Shown piece by piece: positions 54,627-63,577 of a stretch of DNA of 64,000 nucleotides; within the stretch, counting starts at the first letter, position 1; each line of letters starts with the position of its first letter. Below the pieces are notes generated by a model that was given only the letters and a program-made list of their open reading frames with translations, ran no database searches and was not told the DNA's origin. The position numbers were made by a program, and so were the translations under genes. Source of the DNA: Macrothele yani (lineage: Eukaryota; Arthropoda; Arachnida; Araneae; Macrothelidae); NCBI GenBank assembly GCA_039090855.1, contig CM077001.1:121353922-121417921 (forward strand). The letters are read 5' to 3'.

Positions 54627-55240
54627 CTTCGTTGTATAGTTTCCAGTTTGGCATGTTTTTCATATAATTCTAAAAATTTCAAATATTCCATAGACTTTCC
54701 ACTAGGGGCGTTAATGTAAATTGCGTTTTCCCGATATCTCCGCTTCTAAAACTCAGATTTGAAAAATTCTTTCGGTACCACATACAGCTCCTGGTGGGAA
54801 ACGTTTTGCATATAATTTCTAATATTAGTAAAGGAATGGTTTAGCCACCAGGGGGCGTAAGTATTAATTTCTGCTTCTGATGTATTTGCAGTAAAATCTG
54901 AGCTCCTGAGAACTTGATTAAAAAAAATTCTTTCGTGGATCAATACCGCTCATATCGAAAAACTTTCTGAGAATACTTTCTTCTTAAAATTAATCATGGT
55001 TTTCCCGCCAGTGTGCTTAGATGCATATCTTATATTTATCAATATCTCTGCTTCTAAGAGTCCGATTTGCAAAATTATTTCTTTGTTGGAGAGCGTTTCC
55101 ACTGCGAAATGTTTCTCATATAATTTCAATCTTTTCTTAACTCACAAGTCTGCCACCAGAGAGCGTAAGTTCACGTTTCCGTTTGCAGCAATATCTGCGG
55201 GTTTAAAACCCCGATTGAAAAACTTCTTTCTTCGGTCAGG

Positions 55241-55457
55241 TAATACTGTTTTCCATGCCGATCCCATTGACATTGAATAGCTTTGCTACATTTAATTCGA
55301 GTCAGAAAGGATTCAAACGACGTGCTCATTACACCGAAAATTGGTGTCATCTTTCTTGTTTGTTGTTTTTTCTAAAATTTTGTAAATTATCTCGTTTATT
55401 ATTCGCACGATCACATGAAGCAATTCAGCGTGTATTATTTTTTACTACAGAGTTTTT
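55241..55457. other. no gene recognised
   Basis: Short AT-rich stretch between the tandem array and a SINE. Confidence 0.5.
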
Positions 55458-55470
55458 GAAGTTACTGTTT

Positions 55471-55704
55471 CGCCGCCCCTGTGGCGCAGTGGTCTAAGGC
55501 GCTGGCCTATGGTCATTCGTCCGTAAGGGGTCCGGGTTCGAATCCCGGTCAGGCATGGATGTTGTGTTTGTCTTACGGCACTGGCTCTCTCCCTTCCCTG
55601 GAACCAGTGACCCTAAATTAGGGACGGGCGACTGCTTATGGCCCATTGAGTTGCTCACGGTGGTCGTTAAACCTCCAATCAAAAAAAAAAAAAAAAAAAA
55701 AAAA
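55471..55704 (+). mobile_element. SINE-A copy with 13-bp target duplication
   Basis: Plus-oriented, head GCCGCCCCTGTGGCGCAGTG, full body and about 24 A. Identical GAAGTTACTGTTT at 55458-55470 and 55705-55717. Confidence 0.96.
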
Positions 55705-55916
55705 GAAGTTACTGTTTCATGCATTACTTTAAACAGCATGCACTTTTCGTGTGGTAAGTTAAAGCGGGTTTTGTCGTACGCACGATAAAACGTGAGCTAG
55801 CATTGCTTTGAAAGAAAAGAAAACAGTGGTGATATTATGGAGTATATCCATAAATGTAAATGATACATTTTTTTCTTTTCGCAAGAAGTGCTAATCAGTC
55901 GAACGTAGCTAGGTAT

Positions 55917-56031
55917 TGTGACGTACCTGCCAGCAGGACGCACACGACATAAAAGGCAGATAGGATTCAGAATGAACGTCTGCGTAGCTAAGTTGGTAGC
56001 CAAAAATGACGGAGAAATTTACTTCGTTATA
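55917..56031 (+). repeat. LTR 1 (deleted)
   Basis: 115 bp, TGTGACGTACC..ACTTCGTTATA. It retains the 5' half of the tRNA-like part (GTCTGCGTAGCTAAGTTGGT) but lacks about 45 bp with the B box. Confidence 0.85.
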
Positions 56032-56053
56032 ATGACTCTTTCGGGGAAGGGGA

Positions 56054-56206
56054 TGTGACGTACCTGCCAGTAGGACGCACACGACATAAAGGCAGATAGC
56101 AGTCAGAATGAACGTCAGTTGGTAGAGCAACTTGTTCCGGAATAAGCGGACTCGGGTTCGACTCCCGGCGTAGACCAAAAATGACGGAGAAATTTACTTC
56201 GTTATA
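56054..56206 (+). repeat. LTR 2
   Basis: 153 bp, TGTGACGTACC..ACTTCGTTATA. It holds GTTGGTAGAGCAACTTGTTC and GGGTTCGACTCCCGG. The TATA-like ACATAAAGG lies 50 bp upstream of the tRNA-like part. Confidence 0.88.
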
Positions 56207-56207
56207 A

Positions 56208-56220
56208 TGGCGCCCGAACT
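56208..56220 (+). other. primer-binding site complementary to tRNA-Lys
   Basis: TGGCGCCCGAACT immediately follows LTR 2. Its first 12 bases equal the complement of the 3' end, including CCA, of animal tRNA-Lys(UUU), the usual primer of many LTR elements. Confidence 0.85.
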
Positions 56221-56458
56221 ATCCGGATGACCCGACCGTTCAAAATCACGCAATGGTGTGATGTTATTTCCACACCGCGAGATAGGAAAAATCAGAGAAT
56301 CTCTTCTCCAGCGCTTCGAAAATAAATGTGTGTGACTTTGCATTCCACACACCGGATTGACTGGGAGTTCTCAAGTGCACGTTCTACAGTGGATGGCTGC
56401 CTGCAACGATTCATGGTCACGGCTGATCCGTGGGCGGCCATGCCCCCGGCCTTCTTTC

Positions 56459-56471
56459 GGGGGGGGGGAGA
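56459..56471 (+). other. polypurine tract
   Basis: A run of G followed by AGA directly before LTR 3; the second-strand primer site of LTR elements. A shorter equivalent, GGGGAAGGGGA (56043-56053), precedes LTR 2. Confidence 0.85.
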
Positions 56472-56626
56472 TGTGACGTACCTGCCAGCAGGACGCACAC
56501 GACATAAAAGGCAGATAGGATTCAGAATGAACGTCAGTTGGTAGAGCGACTTGTTCCGGAATAAGCGGACTCGGGTTCGAATCCCGGCGTAGACCAAAAA
56601 ATGACGGAGAAATTTACTTCGTTGTA
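56472..56626 (+). repeat. LTR 3
   Basis: 155 bp, TGTGACGTACC..ACTTCGTTGTA. The tRNA-like part GTTGGTAGAGCGACTTGTTC..GGGTTCGAATCCCGG has intact B box and T arm. The 5' acceptor half is missing, as in LTR 2, but present in LTR 1. Confidence 0.88.
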
Positions 56627-56924
56627 GTATGTAATTCAAAGGGAACGTCGTCACAAGGTTAACCAAAGATGGCTGCCGCTTATGAACGTCTGCTTCATAG
56701 TCTTACGTAAGACTTGCTTGTATTCTATTCTATTCTCTTTGGTTGCATCTGCAAGCAACGGTAATAAATAGCATGTCGTACTTCACGCCATTCGGCCACA
56801 ATTGCACAGTGTTGTTGAATAATCTGGCAACCGTGACACGATTTGTTGAGGAAATATATCTAACTTGTCTCTTTTTTTAATTTTTTTGCTATAATGGCTG
56901 TGGAATAGGCTAGTAAAAACAAAA

Positions 56925-57690
56925 AAAAACAAGTTAGTAAAATCATGCAATGCATTGATTATGATACGCTTTCCAACATACCAGAAATCATTACTCAAGT
57001 TATGGGTATAATGGCTGTGGAATAAATCTCGCCCCTGTGCTCTGCCCTTTGACCCCATTTCGATTATATTAAACAAAATTGGTTCAGTATACCTCCGGAA
57101 CAACATACTAAAGTTTTGTCGCAATAGAAGCATTTTTAGTCAAGTTATGAGGATAATGGCTGTGGAATAAATCTCGCTCCTGTGCCCTCACCTTTGACCT
57201 CATTTCGATTATATTTAACAGAATTAGTTCAGTATACATCCAGAACAACATACTAAAGTTTTGTCGCAATAGAAGCATTTTTAGTCAAGTTATGAGGATA
57301 ATGGCTGTGGAATAAATTTCGCTCCTGTGCCCTGACTTTTGACCCCATTTCGATCATATTCAAGAAAACTGGTTCAGTATACCTCCGAAACAACATGACA
57401 AAGTTTTGTCGCAATCAAAGCATTTTTACGTAAGTTATGAAGCATAAGGGCGATGGAATGAATCTTTCTCCTATGTCCTGCATGACCTTTGACCCCATTT
57501 CGTCCATTTTCAACAAGGTTCGCCCCATGTTGTCCCCTACCACGTACTAAAATTTCATCGAAATCGAACCATTTTTACGCGAGTTATCGTGCTGACAGAC
57601 AGACAGACAGACAGACAGACGGACGGACAAAGCATGAGCATATACGATTCTTCAGCCTACGGTTGGAAAGCGTAAAAAAGAAAAAAAAAA
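56925..57690 (-). repeat. element Z with about 4.5 units of a 146-bp minisatellite
   Basis: TTTGACC.CATTTCG landmarks lie at about 57050, 57189, 57337 and 57487. The right border has a GACA microsatellite (57593-57625) and CTTCAGCCTACGGTTGGAAA then GCGTAAAAAAG. Orientation is opposite to the copies at 20686 and 23290. Confidence 0.85.
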
Positions 57691-58170
57691 AAAGCAATCG
57701 CCTAGAAAGAATTTCTTCACTATTAAACACACCGGCTATAACATTTCCGAGTTTTCTATCACTGGAATCGGTAGTTTTCACCAAATTTATGTATTTATTA
57801 CGAAATTTTGGAAAATATTTATCTACATACAAATTTTTCGAAAATGTGTTTTTATATGAAAATATTTACTTCCCTAAAATTACGTTGCCTACGAGTAGTA
57901 ATAACATGCTATAAAAGCTGATCAAATAATACCGAACGGATGGTCTTCAGGGGTTTAAACTAAACACATCGGTCCTCAGGTGTGCGTAGACAGCTATTCT
58001 ACCGTTACAGAGCACATTTTTATCGGGTGCTGTACATTGTTAACATGTTTACAAGGGTCTTTAATCTCTGGTGACTTGTCACCAGCTGTCTGGAATATCT
58101 TCCGTTCTCACAGACGTGGCACAAAATGCCGCAAAGATAACTTCTGTTCAAAAGGGAAAATTAAAACATG
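57691..58170. other. no gene recognised
   Basis: AT-rich stretch; CTGAGGA/CTGAAGA words near 57940-57985 lack the GAAA needed for a hammerhead. Confidence 0.45.
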
Positions 58171-58179
58171 TACTGTAAA

Positions 58180-58998
58180 TATTTTTCTGAAATTTACGAG
58201 TTATTTCCGATAATTCCTTTCGTAAATTAACGAAACAGATGTCTGATACAACCTTTTCCGTGAAATGAGGGGGGGGCTGAATCTGAATTTCATGATTTTT
58301 TTGTACGCCAATGAAATTCTGAAATTTCAGAAATCTTTTCGAGATTTCAGAAATATTTTAATTCTGAAAATTCATAAATCTTTTCAATGCCTTCCTTATG
58401 TTGACGGCAAGTGGCCGTTTTTAAGACGTGTTAACGGAAAATTATGAATTTTCAGAAACATTTCCCAATTCCTTTTTACATTGACGGCAAATGGCCGTTT
58501 TAAAGATGTATTAACGGAAAATTCTGAATTTTCAGATATCTTTCCGCAATTTCTCTCTTATATTGATGGCAAATGACCGTTTTCAAAAAGTGTTAACGGA
58601 AAATTCTGAAATTTCAGAAACCTTTCATCAATTCTTTTCTTATATTGACGAAAAATGCCGTTTTTTAGATGTGTTAACGGAAAATTCTGGATTTTGATAA
58701 ACTTTTGCGCCATGCCTTTCTTATATTGACGGTAAATGACCGTTTTTAAGATGTGTTAACGGGAACTTCTGAATTTCCAGAATTCTTTCCGCAATTCCTT
58801 TCTTCTATTGACGGCAAATGGACGTTTTTAAGATGTGTTAACGGAAAATTCTGGATTTGGAGAAACTCTTCCCCCATGCCTTTTTTATATTGACGGCAAA
58901 TGACCGTTTTTACGATGTGTTAACGGAAACTTTTGAATTTCCAGAAACCTTTCCGCAATTCCTTTCTTATATATATTGACGGCAAATGGCCGTTTTTA
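58180..58998 (+). repeat. repeat X end with eight 80-86-bp tandem units
   Basis: The opening TGAAATTTACGAG..CCTTTCGTAAATTAACG matches the X left end. Then TTGACGGCAA-type landmarks recur at 58401, 58481, 58563, 58645, 58726, 58808, 58890 and 58976. Each unit contains TGGCCGTTTTTAAGATGTGT then TAACGGAAAATTCTGAATTT. Confidence 0.88.
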
Positions 58999-59487
58999 AG
59001 ATGTGCGGATCATGGGACTCGGCCCGTTGGTTATTACACCACAAACCATGAACTCTGAAGTGTACCTCGACGTTCTGGATAATTCTGCCCTACCAACAAT
59101 GTGTCAGTGTCATGGAAATGACCGTTGTCTCACCCTACAAGATCGAGTTCCATGCCACACTGCACGGCGTGTACAGGACTGGTTTCTTGAAAATAAGGTG
59201 GAATTGTTAGACTGGCCTGCTCAGAGTCCTGATCTTATTCCCATAGAACACCTCTGGCACGAACTAGGACGACGGATATGAAATCTACCACAACGATCTT
59301 CTTCGCACTCCACTCTGGCTGCAGCTTCGCGCAGGACGAATGGTGAGCTAATCCTGTCCAGACCTACCGGAAATTGGTTGACAGTATGCCTCGATGTGTT
59401 GCCGCTCTCATACAAGCAAAAGGTGGAACGACTAGCTACTAATTGCGATAACAAAGCCATTTGTTCCAAAACATTCTGGTGTCCAAA
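58999..59487 (+). pseudogene. Tc1-like transposase C-terminal half, element L
   Basis: Starts abruptly at the edge of the 82-bp array: RIMGLGPLVITPQTMNSEVY, LTLQDRVPCHTARRVQDWFL then SPDLIPIEHLWHELGRRI and a stop (59003-59281). Aspartate-to-glutamate spacing is 34 residues. Frame-shifted C-terminal relics continue to about 59450. The N-terminal half and the left terminal repeat are absent; the right end is cut by element M. Confidence 0.85.
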
Positions 59488-59620
59488 TACACAGTTGAGT
59501 CGCATTATTGTGGCCACCTCCTACTTTTGACGTCAACACCGCGTAGCCAATGAAAGAAGACACGTGTTATAAGCTACCTTGGAGGGTATATAAGGTGTAC
59601 TGTAGGCAATCTGAAAACAT

Positions 59621-59944
59621 GGGCCGCGGGTGGCCTAGTGGGCAACGTTCGTGGCTGCCACGGAAAGAACCTCAGGTTCGATCCCAGCAGGTACGAACGC
59701 TCGATCCACTAAATATCCGCCGTGCGCCGGATGGGCACGTTAAGCCGTCGGACCCCGGGTACTGCCCCCCCCCCCGTGATAAATAAGGGCGTCTTCCTCC
59801 CCCTTTCTACTTTGCTTCCATGTCACTTTCTTATAGGGCACTCTAGCCCAAATCTCCTAGCTTCCTATTTCTAAGGGTTGTTTAAGACCTGGGGTCAGAC
59901 ACTCCCTTCCTAAAATCCTCTACATATGAGCATGATCATATGAT
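59621..59944 (+). mobile_element. SINE-B copy 2, inside Tc1 M
   Basis: The head GGGCCGCGGGTGGCCTAGTG and B box CAGGTTCGATCCCAGCA, body nearly identical to copy 1 apart from a C run (59766-59775). Tail ATATGAGCATGATCATATGA. ATCTGAAA flanks it at 59609-59616 and 59943-59950 approximately. Confidence 0.85.
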
Positions 59945-59970
59945 CTGAAAGCACATCACTCGTTGTTGTC

Positions 59971-60959
59971 ACGGATAAAAGGAGCGATTTATCGGATTTG
60001 CAAAAAGGGATGATTATCGGCTTTCGGGACAAGGGTGGCAGGATTTCTGAAACACCGCAGTTTGGCACCATTGCGAATAAGCAAGTGGAAACTGCGGAGC
60101 ACCACGTGCCATTGATGTGAGAGGAGAACGTCGGCTTTGAAGGTCGTGAGGGCCGATCGACACGCTAAAGTGGAGCAGCTCACTGGCCGAATGGACCAGG
60201 GTGCTACCGGAAGTGTATCTAAAACAGCAGTTCAGCGAACTCTGCTGCGTATGAGGTACCGACGCAGACGGATGGTCACTGCACCAATGCTAGCGAAGGT
60301 GCATCGACAGAAAAGGCTTATACTTGTATAGCAGTATCGGAATTGGACCTCCGCTGATTGGGAAAGGATTGCCTTCTCCGATGAGTCACGTTTCCTGCTT
60401 CATCGAATTGATGGACGTTGGCGTATGAGGCTAGAAACATCGGAGAACAAACACTCTTCAAACATTGCTGGAAGAACACAAGCTGGTGGAGGCAGCGTTA
60501 TGGTTTGGGGAATGTTTACGTGGCATTCTCTGACTCCACTCATGGTCTGTGGAAGGCACTATGGACCGAACTCGTTATTAATCCATTCTTGCAGGCCACG
60601 TACATCCATACATGCTGATTGTCTTCCCTGGGGCAGATGGGATCTTCCAACACGACAATGTGACGTGTCACACAGCTAGAAATGTCCGAGAGTGGTTGGA
60701 AGAGCACGATGAAGACTTTAAAGTACTTCCCTGTCCCCCTAATTCCCCAGACTGAAACCCATTTGAACATCTGTGGGACCACCTCGATTGTGTTGTTCGC
60801 TCCATAGATCCTCCACCACGCACCCTCCAGCAACTGTCATATGCACCGCAGTCATCATGGCTCCACGTATCTGTGAACACCTTCCAGCACCTTATTGAGT
60901 CATTCCCAGCCCGTCTAGCTGCTGTCCGCGCTGCACACTGCAGTTACTCTGGATATTAG
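59971..60959 (+). pseudogene. Tc1-like transposase (DD36E spacing), degenerate
   Basis: Reads DKRSDLSDLQKGMIIGFRDK (start codon ATG apparently changed to ACG at 59971), QLTGRMDQGATGSVSKTAVQ, RNWTSADWERIAFSDESRFL, GGGSVMVWGMFTWHS, QHDNVTCHTARNVREWLEEH and NSPD(stop)NPFEHLWDHLD. It ends AAHCSYSGY. Counting codons from the second aspartate to the glutamate gives 36 residues, which places it in the DD36E-type group. At least three frameshifts or stops. Confidence 0.85.
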
Positions 60960-61111
60960 CTGGTGGTCACAATAATGTGACTCGACCGTGTATATTTCTC
61001 GAGTTTCGTTTTTTAACGGACTTCATAATGACTCTCCGTCATAAGTTCTTTGGGGGGCCACTCAGATGTCTTAGACTTGGTATCCCACTTAATGTGACTT
61101 GACCGTGTAGT

Positions 61112-61355
61112 TTTGTTAATTAGTGTATGTCACAACCAATAACGTTAATTTTTCCTTTGGACAAATCGGAATTGCGACTGGACAAATGTTCTCTTTTAGA
61201 CAAAACAGCTTTGCAAGCAGAGATACCTGTATCAGTCGCCATTGGTCAAATTTTAGGGGTGGCCGTTAGGGGAGCATACTTCCATCTCCACAAAAGTTTT
61301 GAGAGAGGTTGATGGATGATAAGGTACGAATCCCATGCGTGGCCACCATGCGATA
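61112..61355. other. no gene recognised
   Basis: Short frames only; followed by AG-rich (61362-61407) and poly-T (61446-61471) simple repeats. Confidence 0.5.
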
Positions 61356-61361
61356 CAAAAG

Positions 61362-61471
61362 ACAGAGAGAGAGAGAGAGAGAAAGAGAAAAGAGAGAGAG
61401 AGAGAGGGAGGGCAGAGGAGGACTAAAACGCCTTGATTAGAAATGTTTTTTTTTTTTTTTTTTTTTTTTTT
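61362..61471. repeat. AG microsatellite and poly-T run
   Basis: Interrupted (AG)n at 61362-61412 and 26 T at 61446-61471. Confidence 0.95.
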
Positions 61472-61690
61472 CATATTTATATACATATTTTTATTTCACT
61501 TTTTGGGACCTCTTAAACACAAATTCCCGTTTCGGTTACATTATAGAGAAAAATACAGTGGCGCATCCAAGAATTCTTTATGATGGGGTGTCCTAAAATA
61601 TTGAAGATGCAAATAAAAATACCGCTGAGAAAACATCTGCAAAGATGTTGGGAAGCGATAAAAATAATCCAGCCCTATTTCAGTTCGTTT

Positions 61691-61915
61691 TTTTTTTTTT
61701 TTTTTGATTAGAGGTTTAACGACCACCGTGAGCAACTCAATGGGCTATAAGCAGTCGCCCGTCCCTAATTTAGGGTCACTGGTTCCAGGGAAGGGAGAGA
61801 GCCAGTGCCGTAAGACAAACACAACACCCATGCCTCACCGGGATTCGAACCCGGACCCCTTCGGACGAATGATCAGAGGCCAACGCTTTAGACCACTGCG
61901 CCACCGGGGCGGCTT
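61691..61915 (-). mobile_element. SINE-A copy
   Basis: Minus-oriented, intact head ending GGGGCGGC, poly-T at 61688-61705. AGTTCGTTT flanks it at 61682-61690 and 61917-61925. Close to the family consensus. Confidence 0.95.
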
Positions 61916-61925
61916 AAGTTCGTTT

Positions 61926-62800
61926 CCAATGATTCGTACGTAAAATACATATATTTAAAAAATTTAACAATAAGCAACCAATCACAAAGAACGAAAGACC
62001 AAGTGATACCTCACGGGAAGCCCCCCCCTCCCCCTAAGCGACCCCGGATGAGTACGCTACTGACTCCAATCACAAAAACGCTATTGGAGGAGCAAAATAA
62101 CCTGAGAGTTCATTTTTTACTGTATATAATATTATAAACGAGAAAATTAATCTATGATTATGACAAGATCTGATAAGTGACACAGTAGAATCTACTAGTA
62201 GACAGTCAGTGAAGTGGACGATGCGGCCCATATTAGATGAGAACCGTGGAGGAATGTGAATAACGATTAATCAACAGCATGTCGCACTGCTGTTTAACGA
62301 TGTCCGCTGAGAACGGTATCGTGGTCGTTCTAAATCTCTCAGCAGACACGGGTGGAGATGGAAAACGCTTCTTAATTTTGTGATGTAATCTGTCGCCAAC
62401 TGTTTTACTCTCTCTTTACAGGAAATATTATACAAAGAGATCATATATCAAAGCGTTAGACTACGTCATTGTAATGTAATATACACATCATTAAGGTCAT
62501 AGACATATCTACCTTCATGCAAATCTAAGATCTCATCTTCTGTATATTGAAGAGTGATTACAGATGAACGCGATACATCACCTGACATGTATAATTTAAC
62601 GAAATGCTACTAAGTGTAATACAATCATTAGCGTGGATGCCAACCATGCTTAAAGGTAACAAAATGAGTTCTAGACGTTGATACTCTGGAGAAGCAATGC
62701 GGAAAAATTACTTTTTCCAAAAGTGGAGATGCTCATCTCCAAAAAGCAACGATTGAAGATGCTCAAGGAAACTTGGCAATTAATCGGAAACTTGACATTT
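61926..62800. other. no gene recognised
   Basis: AT-rich DNA, short frames, a C run near 62020. Possibly single-copy host sequence. Confidence 0.45.
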
Positions 62801-62805
62801 AGTCG

Positions 62806-62877
62806 TTCTGGGTGGTGTAGTGGTTAGCATGCTCGAGCGCTATCTGGGAGACGCGGGTTCGATTCCCGCTCCAGGAC
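62806..62877 (+). tRNA. tRNA-like sequence, probably a pseudogene or SINE head
   Basis: Acceptor TTCTGGG/TCCAGGA pairs at all seven positions counting wobbles. The D arm GTGT/GCAT uses wobbles and the T arm GCGGG TTCGATT CCCGC is perfect. The A box (GGTGTAGTGGTTAGC) and B box look usable. The anticodon arm (CTCGA/CTGGG) is poor and lacks the invariant T before the anticodon, so I do not assign an amino acid. The outer GTCG/CGAC flanks also pair, extending the stem. Confidence 0.45.
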
Positions 62878-62880
62878 GAC

Positions 62881-63575
62881 GAAACTTTCAAGTTTTGGAA
62901 TATTATCTGACTTAACATTCATGCCATATTTACACCAATAAACGGATTCACATCTCCCAAAATTTGTATTCTACAATAGTGTAATCCCGTATTTCATTCA
63001 TTAAAATTTGTATAACCCAAGGATTTCAGTGTAGAATCACATAAATAAGCACAAAGCTGTCTTCAGAAAAGCAAAAAAAAAAAAAAAAAAAAAGCGAACG
63101 AGTTCGCAGAGCGGTCATATAATGAGTGAAGAAGCATTTTTTCACGGTAGGATCTTGGGGACCAGATTAGAGAAGTAACTGAAATACTGCATGGAATTGG
63201 ATGGTAAATACAAAAGAGCGAGCAACAGAGAAATAAAACAGGTAACGAGTAGCCAGAAACATTAAATAATAATTTTCATCTAAAATCAATCCGGGACAAC
63301 CTGCTCGTATGTCGCGTGACTTAATAAACAGTTTGAGTCTGTAACTTTACCAAATATTCATTTGTTTCGTATTTTCCTTAACTGGTTGCAAGCTGGCATA
63401 AAGAACTTAACCCCGTAACAACTGGAAACTATCATAAAGAGAACCCGTTAACAAACCACTATTCTTTTGGTAGTATCTCACATCACACCAGCATTAGGGT
63501 GAGAGTTATAAAATGATGTTAGTTGGCGGCAAATTCCTACACCGGCGAACTCCTACACATTCCTATATGTATCTG
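62881..63575. other. no gene recognised
   Basis: AT-rich, with a poly-A run at 63073-63093. The CCTACACCGGCGAACTCCTA word at 63538-63557 matches the short repeats near 48930. Confidence 0.45.
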
Positions 63576-63577
63576 TA

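Larger units (their letters stand above)
53430..55240. repeat. tandem array of about 150-bp units, interrupted by a Penelope-like fragment
   Basis: Units share CGATATCTC.GCTTCTAAAA, GATTTGAAAAATTC, GGGAAA.GTTTTGCATATAA and CCACCAGGGGGCGTAAG. The last landmark falls at about 53539, 53688, 54440, 54699, 54843, 55003 and 55150. Spacing is 144-160 bp except across two local insertions. Confidence 0.75.
55917..56626 (+). mobile_element. tRNA-bearing miniature LTR element (Helenus-type) with three LTRs
   Basis: Order: LTR (55917-56031), collapsed internal part, LTR (56054-56206), primer-binding site, 265-bp internal part, purine tract, LTR (56472-56626). The four-base GTAT stands at 55913-55916 and 56627-56630, so the whole tandem behaves as one insertion or as one insertion later expanded by recombination. 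There is no coding capacity. LTRs contain a tRNA-like sequence, which is the hallmark of the non-autonomous group I know as Helenus. Confidence 0.85.
59490..60990 (+). mobile_element. Tc1-like element M (DD36E) with SINE-B insertion
   Basis: Inverted ends CACAGTTGAGTCGCATTATT (59490) and the complement of CACGGTCGAGTCACATTATT (ending 60990), TA outside (59488-59489, 60991-60992). An additional end-like copy (TAATGTGACTTGACCGTGTA) lies outside at about 61092-61111. Confidence 0.88.

Noticed and set aside
57935..57990. CTGAGGA and CTGAAGA words resembling hammerhead cores
   Set aside because: Neither is followed by a stem II and GAAA in the right place.
58330..58998. Regularly spaced repeats resembling a CRISPR array
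   Set aside because: The 80-86-bp units repeat along their whole length with no variable spacers, in clearly eukaryotic DNA.
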